NCBI GenBank assembly: GCA_020091685.1
Contig: CM034603.1
Coordinates: 39,458,701-39,522,700 of the forward strand
Source of the DNA: Lutjanus erythropterus
Taxonomy: Eukaryota; Chordata; Actinopteri; Lutjaniformes; Lutjanidae
Length of the DNA: 64,000 nucleotides
Direction of reading: 5' to 3'
The notes below the pieces were generated by a model. That model saw only the letters and a list, made by a program, of their open reading frames with translations, did no database searches and was not told the DNA's origin. Below are positions 33,441 through 43,065 of the stretch, piece after piece. Positions within the stretch are counted from its first letter, which is position 1. Every line of letters starts with the position of its first letter. A program made the translations under genes and the position numbers.

Positions 33441-33799
33441 GTGACTTTGTGCAGACTTTCTCTGCATTCATTCCTCTCGTCTGACTTTGTTTAGCACATT
33501 TTTAAACTGTCCTTCCTTCACGTGCATGGTGTCATTTTCTGCAGCACAAACTCTGACTTCTCATTTTGTCGCTTTAACAAATGATAAAGCTGCCAGCAAC
33601 CAAAAATACAAGAAAAATGACACATAAACCAGATGTACAGATCTGCAGTGGTAATCACTCTTAAAAGCTGCTTAAACGTGAATATTTTCTGGTTTCTTCA
33701 GTCCTCTGAGAGTAAACGGTACCTCGTACAATCCCACCTCAAATTATCTGAACTATCCCTTTAAGAACTGAAATAATGTGTCTGGCTGTTTGTAATTGT

Positions 33800-35300
33800 A
33801 CTTGAGACAAAGTATTTGTGCAGTTTTAGTGAGTATTTCTTCCTCCAGCACTGAGACAGTGAAGATGAATGTTACTTTGGGTTTGTTTGATGAAACTTCA
33901 GGTGTGTTTCTGCGTCAGACATGGTTTGATTTTGTGATCGTGAAGAGACGGAGCTGTGCAGACTCTGCATCGTGTACAGTGTGTGTTCAGTTACAGTTTG
34001 CCGTTGTTCTTCTCACAGTGGTTCTTACCTGATGTGAGCACAGTCTGCTTTACTTCCTCTGTTTTAAATTTAGGCCAAACTTTCAGAGACTTCATCACTT
34101 CCTCTTTTCACTGTGTTTTAACGAGAAGACGCTGCTCCCACTTCAGCCCTCAGCAGAGCCTCAGACGTTTATTTCATTTAGTTTATCTGCACAAAGTTAA
34201 ACCTCACAGTAAGTAGCTTGAACTCGGCATCATGTACAGTTTGTTGTGCGTTTATCGTGTTGTTATTCAAACCACGGTTTGACTCCACGGCTTTTCACTG
34301 TCTGGCTGCAGCAGTCAAATAGAAGCGTCTGCAGAATTATTTCCCTAAAATTCAGTCTGACGTTTGATGTTTGGTCTCTGTGGAACCTTTGGGATCTTTG
34401 CTCGAATTTAGAATAAAGTTCTGTGGGTTTGAATAAAGTTTTAAAATGTCTTTGAGATCATTACTGAGGATTTAAAGGAGAAGAAAATGTCACAGGGTTT
34501 GTGCAGCGTTGTGTTCAGTCGGACCTGCAGTCGTGGTTTGATAAGAAACTGATCCAAGTGGTCGAGTGTGTTGATTCATTATGAGCCGCATCGATTCATT
34601 GATTATTATATTGACCATTAAATTAATCATCAGTTTTTATTTTTTGTCTGTTTTTGTTTCCAGTTCATGTTCAGTTAGTTCACAGAGTGGGTTTCACTTT
34701 TAGATCAGTTCACAGCAGCCTAAGATCCAGACACAGTGAGGTCATTCAGATCTGATCACAGTCACAGACTGCAGCGGCTGAGTGCAAAACCAAACTGCAC
34801 TTTTATAAAAAAGGAAAAATGTGTGAGTGAACAGCATGATAATGAGGTTCTGTAGAAACAACCTGAACCTAAAAATCTTTGTTCTCCAGAATAAAGTTCA
34901 GTTCAGACCCCAGCAGATATCACATCATCATGATTTTATTTCCTTTACAACAAATAATCAGTCAAAAATATTGAACTGTGATTATTTTTACTGATATTGG
35001 AACAGAATTGTTATAACGACAACAGTGTGATTTTTTTTCTGCTGTAAATGAAAGTTGTGAGGTTGAATTTTTGACATTGCAACACGAAGAGCAGACCTGT
35101 CGTGTTGTGACCTCTGACCTTTATCAGTGTCTGCAGGACACACCTGAAACACCTGAGGGTGTGTTTGTTTGTGTTGTCAGCACAGTGACATCATCGTGCA
35201 CTGAAGTCACCGTGTGTGATATTGAATAAAGCTGATCGATGTGAGAAAATAATCAATCAATCATTCTATAGAGTGACCAAGACAGCAGTGGATACAGTCA
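33800..35300. other. cyri intron 1, no feature recognised
   Basis: No conserved coding exon, RNA gene or familiar repeat seen in this intronic stretch. Confidence 0.45.
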
Positions 35301-35479
35301 CCATATAAACTGAACTGATGAATAACGTCTCATCATGTTTAAAATCAATCGATCACAGTGAAATATTGATAAGTTTGAGTCGCAGGAACATGAAATATAA
35401 TCAGACCTCACTTTTTAAATTAAATCTGAAAGAAATGCAATTAGGAGTCATGATTTTAGAGAGAACGTTCTCAGAAATA

Positions 35480-36130
35480 AGAGTTCAGCTCAGAGAACGT
35501 CACTTCATCACACTCTGTCTCCACCCGTACTCCAGGAATAAGGGTTCTTCATGACAGACTGAGGTTCTACCCAGAACCATCTGCATCTGAAGAACCCCTT
35601 TTTGAAGAAAGAGTTTGTCAAGGGTGCTTTGTAAGACAAAGGGTTCCATTTAGAACCCTTTACATCCAAAGAACCCTCTTTGGAGAAAAAGGGTTCTTCA
35701 GGGATTGTTGAAATCCTTGAAATAGAAGAACTCTTTCATCAAGGGTTCTTTCTACCGTAATATAAAAGAGTAATCAGTAGAACATCCGTGGCAGGTTCTA
35801 GATAAAACCCTTTGAATATAAAAGTGTTCTCAGTAGAACCCTCTCTGTGTGTTCTGGATGAAAGCTGTCACAGATGGTTCTAGATATAACCCTTTATGTT
35901 TGGTTCTAGGTAGAACTCTCTCCATGAATGTGTTCTAGATAAAACCCTTGGAATATAAAAGGGTTCTCATTAGAATCCCCTCGATCGGTTCTTGTTAGCA
36001 CCCTCACCATTGCACCATGGTGGGGTTCTCTGTAGAACCTCTGATAGGGGGTTCTGGGTGAAACATTTTGAAAACGTTTTTTTGTATAAGCCTTTATTTT
36101 GGTTTCCAGGTAGAACTCTCTGAAAGGCTT
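35480..36130. repeat. Array of GGTTCT/AGAACC palindromic units in cyri intron 1
   Basis: About 13 diverged units of 40-50 bases, each with ggttct or agaaccc next to cctttatat or attccaaggg-like sequence. Unit ends are mutually complementary (GGTTCT/AGAACC). Related arrays occur at 36870-37300, 51590-51930 and 52640-52970. Confidence 0.7.
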
Positions 36131-36320
36131 CAGCGAGCAGCTGAGTTTGGTTGTAAAAGGGATGAGAATTATTCGTTGTCATGACAACAGTCAGCTCTTG
36201 ATTCATAACTTTAGATTTTGAGTAAAAAACTAAAAAATCAGTGAATGTTTTATTTCATATTGTTGATAAATGACGAGGACTAAAGAGAGAGGAAAGCAGG
36301 TTTAAGGCACGTCTCCATGA

Positions 36321-36321
<1 letters not shown>

Positions 36322-36351
<30 letters not shown>

Positions 36352-36370
36352 CTTCTTCTTCTTCTTCTTC
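36322..36370. repeat. (CTT)16 microsatellite before the first coding exon
   Basis: Pyrimidine run 75 bases upstream of the acceptor at 36444. Confidence 0.95.
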
Positions 36371-36445
36371 GTGTGTTTTTTTTAACTCTCTCACTGACCA
36401 CACTCATTGTCACTGTTTAAATAGTTGACACTGTGTGTCGACAGC

Positions 36446-36518
36446 ATGGGGAACCTGATCAAGGTGTTAACCAGAGACATCGACAACAATGGAGGAAACT
36501 TCTTCCTGGACTTTGAGA
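36446..36518 (+). CDS. cyrib: cyri coding exon 1
   Basis: Acceptor GTCGACAG then C-ATG. Encodes [20 protein letters not shown] and LDFE; the donor GTGAGAT leads into an (AC)n run. Confidence 0.95.
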
Positions 36519-36523
36519 GTGAG

Positions 36524-36562
<39 letters not shown>

Positions 36563-37679
36563 TCTGATTCTCTGGTCAATGTGACCTCTGACCTCTGACC
36601 TCTGGGCGCCTCCCTGCAGACGCTCAGCCCTCGCAGTCAGAGACGGGGGTGTGGGAGGAGGTGAACCAGGTGCTGACGGAGGCGCGGGTCATCCTGGACG
36701 ACCTGCAGGCGTACAGAGGAGCAGGAGAGGAAATACGACAGGTAATCTGAGTACATTTACTCAACTACTGCAGTACTGAAGTACACATTTGAGGTACTTG
36801 TATCTTTTCTTTTTGACCAGGTGTAAACGTGCATCAGTTCACACCTGGCTTTACTGGGTCTCCACAATGTTACAAATAAGGGTTCCCAAAGGGTTCTTCC
36901 TGAAGGGCTGATGTTCTACCCAGAACCATTTGCTTCTGGCAGGAATTTACAAAGTTTCTTGGTAGAACCCCCTCAGTGTGTTCTTGCAAAAACCACTGGA
37001 AAAAAATGTTCGTGGTAGAACCTCAAGTGTGTTCTAGATAAAACTCTTAGAATATAAAAAAAAATCTCAGTAGAATCTCCTCGATGGGTTCATTTCACCA
37101 TAGTATGGTTCTCTGTAGAACCTCTGATAGGGTGTTGTGTGTGGAACATATCACACATGGTTCCAAGTATAACCCTTTATTTTGAGTTCTAGGCAGAACT
37201 CTCTGAAAGGGTTCCAAGTGGAACCTTCATAAACAGTTCTACCCAAAACCAAAAAGGTTCTCCTTTAGGAACAAGGCAAAGAACTCTTTATGGTTCTAGT
37301 ACTGTTGTATATACTGCTGTATTTAAGAACACATCTGAGGTCCTTGTACTTTACTCGCCTCTTTTCTTTTCATGCTACTTTATATTTTTTCCTCCATTAC
37401 TTTAGTTACTAGTTACTTTTCAGATTACAGTTTTTGATTTGTGTCCAGTGAAAATCTCCAGATGTGTTGATGTTGAGTGTTTGTGATAAAAAACATCAGA
37501 TAGAGTAAAAACTTTTACTTTTTACTTTTGTACTTTTATTCAAGTAAAGTATCTCAATACTTCTTTCACGTTGTGTTCAGGCTTTTATTGTGAAAAGCCA
37601 CGACTGTCTGATGAGAAGAAAATAACACAAAACAGAAAAATAGTAACTTTTGTGTGTGTGTGTGTGCGTGCGTGCTTGC

Positions 37680-37722
<43 letters not shown>

Positions 37723-40700
37723 CAGGCCATCCAGAATCCTAACGTGGAGGGGGTGCAGGAGAAGGCCTGGTCAGCTGTGGTTCCTCTGGTTGCTAAACTC
37801 AAAACCTTCTACGAGTTCTCTCAGAAGCTCGGTAAGAACCTGGAAACAATCATTCACCTAAAAATCATTTAAAGCAACAATCAATATGTTCTGAGTTTGA
37901 TGCTCCACAGAAACATTTGTTATTAACCTCCCAGACAAATCTTAATGATTAAAAAAAGTATTAAGTTAAATTAAGTCTCAGTGTCAAACGCTACGTCATG
38001 GAAACATGGACGCTCTGTCCAGCAGCTTTGTTGGACGCGTCCACACATCGCCAGAGGACGGTGACAGGATGATAGTTGTCTTTTTCTTTCCTCAGTGTCG
38101 GGTTGTTAGAACTGAAGTGATCTGATCAGTGACTCAGAACCATGACAGGTTCTGAACCGTGTGTTTTGTGATTGTTTGCACCCGTAGAAAGTTGTCAGTT
38201 TGATGATCTTGTAATAATCGTGGATGACAGTTAGTCCGGCGCTTGAACCCAGAGTCGGTTTACTTCAGGACTAACTCATCAGTGTGGTGAGAGTAAAATA
38301 TCTCACCAACCGAGAGTTTATCCATGATGTGCTGTAGACACTGATGATGGATGATCCTGGATGATCTGTCCTCTAGCGCCACCTTCAGGACAAACTTTAC
38401 TCTTTAAACTCCACCTCTGCTGAGATAAATCTCTTTCATGTTGTTGCTGTAATGAACAGTGCAGCCTCCAGGGGGCAGACCTGAGCTGACATCAGGAAAT
38501 ATCAGCAGCCTTTCTTCTCTGTTAAATATTATAGAAATATGAAACTGACCTGTCCCCCGTCTCCCCTCCCGTCTCTCCCTCCTGTCTCCCCCTCCTGTCT
38601 CCCCCTCCTGTCTCCCTCCTGTCTCCCGTCAGAGTCCAGTCTGCGGTGTCTCCTGGAGGTCCTCACCAGCTCTGCGTCGACTCCCACTCAGCACCTGGAG
38701 CAGAAACAGGCTCTGGCTCGTCAGTTCGCCCACATCATGCACTTCACGCTGCGCTTCGACGAGCTCAAGGTCTGCTCACACTGCTCCGCACCTCCTGCAC
38801 CTCCTGCACCTCCTGCACCTCCTCTACTCTCTCCTCATTTACTTCCTCCACCTCATCCACTTCTTTACCTCCTCACCTCCTCCCATCCTTTCCCTCCCAT
38901 ACTCCTAGTATTTTTATATTGAAGTATTTATACTTTTATACTGCAGTACTTATAGTTTGACTGAAGTGAAGGATGTGAGTACTTCCTCTTCCTCCTTCTG
39001 TCCTCCTCATGTTCTTCGTCTCTTCGTCCAGATGACCAACCCGGCCATCCAGAACGACTTCAGCTACTATCGTCGGACCATCAGCCGCATGAGAATCAAC
39101 AACCTGTCTGTAAGACAAACAAACAAACAAACAAACAACACACCTGTTTATTGACACTTTACATCGTATTAGACACCTGATTCCCACAAACTGTAGACAG
39201 AAGAAGTTTTGTGAACTCTTCTAAAAGTTAAGATAAAGTTATAAATACATTTTTAAAGTTGAGTCTTCAAACATGAAACCACTTTAATAACAACAACTCC
39301 ATCATCTTCAACTTTTGTTATGGGACAAAAATATGATTGTGTCATAATATTCAGCTGATCACTGACCGGGTTTCCATGACAACATGTTGCTTTTTTTTCC
39401 AGGCAGACACAGGAAATGAGGTCAACAACGAGCTGGCCAATCGGATGTCTCTGTTTTATGCCAGCGCCACACCGATGCTGAAGACGCTAAGTGACGCTAC
39501 GTCAAAGTTCGTCTCAGATGTGAGTTCGTCCAGAATCAGAGTTTAATAAAACCGGGTTTAAAATGAGTAAATCCAGGTTTAAAATCAAGCAGATTTCTGC
39601 TGCACAAACAAAAACTCATCTCCATTTAGTAAATCCAAGTTTAGTGATTTAATTTGGATTTAATCAACACTGAGATGCTTGCTTACCACCATTACAACAA
39701 AGAAACAAACAAATAAACAAACAAAAAATAAATAAATAATGCTGTTTTGACTCTTGTGCCATTAATCTCTATATTTAACTTATATTTGCATTATACAGTA
39801 TTTTATGTTACACTTTTTTCTCCAGTTTTTAAAAGTTAAACCTTCTCAAGTGTAACTTAAGACTCTGAAGTGCAACTTTATTAAATTTAATCTACATTTA
39901 GATTAAAAACTAAACTGAGGTTCAGTGTAGTGAAGAGTTCAGCCTGTAGGGGTCACTGTCGTCACTGCAGATTATTCTCCTTGTTCTTCCACAAACCACC
40001 AGCAGAGGACGCCGTCTCAACATGTTTCTACAAACACTGAAGAGACGTTTAATGAACCCTGAAGTTTTCTTCTTCTGTGTTTGAACTGTGAGTCTGCAGA
40101 GAAACAAACCTTTAAACTCTCTGCTCATATACGTCACTTTCATCTAATTAATATTCACATAAAGTTTGAAATGTTTTCTAATTCATAGAATTTCTAAACG
40201 AAACTCAAGAAATCACAGAAACCAATGTGACATTAGTTATTTAATTTCTTATATTTCAAACTTTTTGTTACTTTTACTATTTTTCTCTTAGACTTTTGTC
40301 TTTAAAAAAAGGATAATCAAAGTTTTTAACAATTAATTTAATAATAGATTAATAATAACACATTTTTGAGTACTTTGAAGGTTTTATATTTAAAGTACAT
40401 TTTGCTAAAAGTACTTGTGCATTTTAATGAAATTGTAATAAAGTATTTTTGCATTGTTTTATTGCTACTTTTACTTAATTTAAACTAATTAAAAGCTCTA
40501 AATCCGTCCACGCTGAGATACAAAAATGCCTCCTGTCTGTATGATTTTTAACAACAAATTTCAGGAAACAGTTGTTTGAGACTGAAACTTTAATAAAGCT
40601 CTATTTGTTCCGTCGTTGTTTATTGAATAGAACTTTATTTTCCTGCCGTTGTTGTGCAGAATCCAGACGTGCCGACTGAAAACACGACAGACTGTCTGAG

Positions 40701-40805
40701 CACGATGGCCAGCGTGTGTAAAGTGATGCTGGAAACACCGTGAGTCCTGACATGTTCCTGAACGCATCGTCATCACAGCCACCTGCCTCAGACATGAACC
40801 AACAC

Positions 40806-40858
<53 letters not shown>

Positions 40859-41002
40859 GGAGTATCGCAGTCGTTTCACCAGTGAGGAGACGGTGCTGTT
40901 CTGCCTCCGTGTGATGGTCGGTGTCATCATCCTGTACGACCACGTTCACCCAGCTGGAGCCTTCGTTAAGACCTCTAACATAGACGTACGTTAGCAAGAC
41001 AC

Positions 41003-41065
<63 letters not shown>

Positions 41066-41613
41066 CCTGTCACAGTCTTGCCAATTGAAAAATAGATCCA
41101 AAGATCCACCTGTTTTCACATGTTTGGATCTATTTTTCATTTGGCAAGATTCCATTTCTTTCTCATTTTTAAAGTATTAAACGTGTGCATATGTTTGCAG
41201 TAGCGTGCATCAGGATTAGGGCTTCAGATAATTTATTGCCACAGGTTTTGGGTGGGTTTGCGTGGGTGTATCTGGACCCGTCGTGTTTCTGTTTCCTGCT
41301 GCAGAGATCCGTCTCAGGATTGGTTAACTCTGTTGTTTGGTCACTTTCAGATGAAAGGCTGCATCAGAGTGCTGAAGGAGCAGCCGCCCAGCAGCGTGGA
41401 GGGATTACTCAACGCTCTCAGGTCTGACACATCACAAACACAAAGTGAAATCCATCATTAGCATTATTGATTTCAGCTCCATCAGTGACGCTGATTAAAA
41501 TTAGCATGAATTATTATTAAATAAATGAAATCCGTCCCTGCAGGTACACGACCAAACACCTGAACGACGAGGCTACCTCCAAGCAGATCAAAAACATGCT
41601 GCAGCCAAATTAA
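36446..41613 (+). CDS. cyrib: CYRI/FAM49 Rac1-binding protein (10 coding exons, 326 residues)
   Basis: CYRI proteins bind active Rac1 through a CYFIP-like fold (DUF1394) and restrain the WAVE complex at lamellipodia. Coding exons: 36446-36518, 36620-36741, 37726-37831, 38633-38769, 39032-39109, 39403-39519, 40660-40739, 40859-40985, 41351-41421, 41544-41613; total 981 nt including TAA, all junctions GT-AG and in phase. Start MGNLIKVLT keeps Gly2 for myristoylation. The Rac1-contact arginines fall at 160-161 within [13 protein letters not shown], the same numbering as human CYRIB. Other conserved runs are [20 protein letters not shown] and [13 protein letters not shown]. Length is 326 against 324 in human. 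SRMRINN and AVVPLV-KLK favour CYRIB over CYRIA, but divergence (GVWEEV, RVILDDL) suggests it may be a fish-specific third paralogue, so the symbol is provisional. Confidence 0.95.
36526..36559. repeat. (AC)n at the cyri intron 1c donor
   Basis: Begins eight bases into the 101-nt intron after coding exon 1. Confidence 0.93.
36620..36741 (+). CDS. cyrib: cyri coding exon 2
   Basis: Acceptor CCCTGCAG, donor GTAATC. Encodes [20 protein letters not shown] and [17 protein letters not shown]. Confidence 0.95.
36870..37300. repeat. GGTTCT/AGAACC array in cyri coding intron 2
   Basis: Same diverged palindromic units as at 35480, e.g. ggttctctgtagaacctctg and tctgaaagggttcc. Confidence 0.65.
37650..37721. 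repeat. (TG)n array forming the 3' end of cyri intron 2
   Basis: TG/CG run reaching TTCAG at 37721-37725; replaces the usual pyrimidine tract. Confidence 0.95.
37726..37831 (+). CDS. cyrib: cyri coding exon 3
   Basis: Acceptor is a (TG)n run then TTCAG; donor GTAAGA. Encodes [20 protein letters not shown] and [15 protein letters not shown]. Confidence 0.95.
38633..38769 (+). CDS. cyrib: cyri coding exon 4
   Basis: Strong pyrimidine tract (repeated cctcctgtctcc) before GTCAG. Encodes [17 protein letters not shown] and [12 protein letters not shown]. The donor AAG-GTCTGC is weak but its position is fixed by homology and phase. Confidence 0.93.
39032..39109 (+). CDS. cyrib: cyri coding exon 5 (Rac1-contact arginines)
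   Basis: Encodes [20 protein letters not shown] and RINNLS, including Arg160-Arg161. Donor GTAAGA. Confidence 0.96.
39403..39519 (+). CDS. cyrib: cyri coding exon 6
   Basis: Encodes [20 protein letters not shown] and [17 protein letters not shown]. Donor GTGAGT. Confidence 0.96.
40660..40739 (+). CDS. cyrib: cyri coding exon 7
   Basis: Encodes [20 protein letters not shown] and KVMLET. Donor GTGAGT; the next intron is only 119 nt. Confidence 0.96.
40806..40855. repeat. (TG)n array at the acceptor of cyri exon 8
   Basis: Occupies 50 of the 119 nt of intron 7 and touches the GCAG acceptor. Confidence 0.95.
40859..40985 (+). CDS. cyrib: cyri coding exon 8
   Basis: Encodes [20 protein letters not shown] and [20 protein letters not shown]. 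Acceptor is (GT)n then GCAG; donor GTACGT is followed after 13 bases by an (AC)n array. 127 nt, so skipping would shift the frame. Confidence 0.96.
40999..41060. repeat. (AC)n array at the donor of cyri exon 8
   Basis: Starts 13 bases after exon 8 and is complementary to the TG array on the exon's other side. Confidence 0.95.
41076..41149. repeat. Near-perfect hairpin in cyri intron 8
   Basis: TCTTGCCAATTGAAAAATAG followed by ATCCAAA pairs with TTTGGATCTATTTTTC and ATTTGGCAAGA, a 27-base stem with one or two mismatches and a 20-base loop. Halves of the same motif occur at 9095-9130 and 9625-9680. Confidence 0.8.
41351..41421 (+). CDS. cyrib: cyri coding exon 9
   Basis: Encodes [20 protein letters not shown] and NAL. 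Acceptor ACTTTCAG, donor GTCTGA. Confidence 0.95.
41544..41613 (+). CDS. cyrib: cyri terminal coding exon 10
   Basis: Acceptor CCCTGCAG; encodes [22 protein letters not shown] and TAA. Human CYRI proteins end at LQ, so two residues are added. Confidence 0.95.
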
Positions 41614-41895
41614 CTCTGAGCTTCTTCAGCAGAACTGAAACTGGAACGATACAGGGAGACAAAAGTGTTTTGGTCCAAATTTCAAAAGAACTACTGAATG
41701 AACGTGTAGCTAATATTTCTTTGTTTAACCTCAGTTGTTGTTTTTTTAACTCTCATTTTGATGTGTTTTTGTTGTTTAAAAAAATAAGAAAAAGAAAAGA
41801 AACCTTTTAGTTGGTTGATCCAAGAAAAGACGGTGTAAAAAATGCAGCTGTTGTGCTCGAGCTGCATTCACGTCACGTCAGAAATCATGTTTATT

Positions 41896-41909
41896 CTGCC
41901 CCCTGGTGG
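41896..41909 (-). promoter_or_regulatory. CTCF-type core motif downstream of cyri
   Basis: CTGCCCCCTGGTGG; the reverse complement CCACCAGGGGGCAG fits CCASYAGRKGGCRS at every position. Confidence 0.45.
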
Positions 41910-42065
41910 ACACAGAGAATAATACACCTTTTCTTTGTTGTTGAAGTTTTTTTGCTTCAAAGTTTGTCACATACAGATGGTAGATCTGCTGGCGCCTTCT
42001 AGAGGTTACATAGTCATCCACAGTCAGTGTATTACCTACAGTAGATGGCGGTCGACACAAACCAA

Positions 42066-42696
42066 CGTAGGCAGCTAAGTAATGTACCGCTGTGATCAGG
42101 GTCAGCAGTAAAATATATTTTAGACACCTAAAAAATCAATATCAGATTAAGCGTACATTATATTTAGAATGTTTTCACCCCTTTCCCTCGCTGTCAGACA
42201 GACTTTTCTGACAGGAAACCACCGTTATATAAGCCAAATATCACTTTCTCCAAACTGACCAAACTCCATTGACAAAATCAGTAATTTTACCTCACATAAC
42301 ACAGGAGTTTATGATCTACTGCTGCCTCCATCTGTTAGTTTGTTTGTGTTGCTGTGTGACTTTGATGTTTTCAAAGGATGGTTCAGATTCACCAACGTCT
42401 CACAATAACACAAACGAACAAACAGATGGAGGCAGCAGCAGACCAACAACTCCTGTGTTCTGTAAGTCAAAATTACTGATTCTGTCAATGGAGTTTGGTT
42501 TGTTTGCAAGAGCGATATTTTACATATATAACAGTGGTTTCCCATCAGAAAAGTCTGTCTGACAGAAAGTTAAAGTGGTGAAAACATTCTAAATATAGCG
42601 TACACTTACACTCATTGAGCTTTTTTTTTTGTAGGTGTCTAAAATATATTTTGTTGCTGACCCTGATCACAGCAGCACATTGCTTTGCTTCCTACG
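42066..42696. mobile_element. Foldback element with ~300-bp inverted arms, copy 1
   Basis: Left arm 42066-42360 and right arm about 42398-42696 are inverted copies. Paired landmarks are cgtagg/cctacg, tgatcagggtcag/ctgaccctgatca, aaaatatattttagacacct/ggtgtctaaaatatatttt, gtcagacagacttttctgac/cagaaaagtctgtctgac, cctccatctg/cagatggagg. The loop is about 37 bases. No coding capacity and no clear target duplication. Confidence 0.9.
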
Positions 42697-42734
42697 CTGT
42701 TACTCATGCTGCTTCTCCAAACCATATCAGTTTC

Positions 42735-43065
42735 TGTCTATGCTATATTTTACTTGCTGTCAGACAGACTTTTCTGACAGGAAACTATAGTTACATAATC
42801 CAGATATTTCTCTTTGCAAAGCTGCCAAACTGTTGGCGAAATCAGCCATTTTACCTGGCAGAAGATGGGGGTTTGTTGCTGGTCTACCACTGCCTCGATC
42901 ACTTCATTTGTTTGTGTTTTTGTGTGACTTTGGTGGTTTAACATGTTAACATGACTTTTTGGTTACACAATAACACAAATAAACAAACAGATCGAGGCAG
43001 CGGGGGGCCAGACACCTCAATGTTCTGCAAGGTAAAATGACTGATTTTTTCAATGGAGTTTGGTG
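42735..43065. mobile_element. Foldback element, copy 2 (right end truncated)
   Basis: Same family: gtcagacagacttttctgac at 42759, then an arm ending near 42930 and its inverted partner to 43060 (aatggagtttggtgagac). Arms pair through cctcgatc/gatcgagg, where copy 1 has cctccatctg/cagatggagg. The outermost right arm is missing. Confidence 0.8.

Noticed and set aside
35480..36130. Periodic array that might be mistaken for a CRISPR
   Set aside because: Units are diverged, spacers are not unique, and the genome is a vertebrate's.
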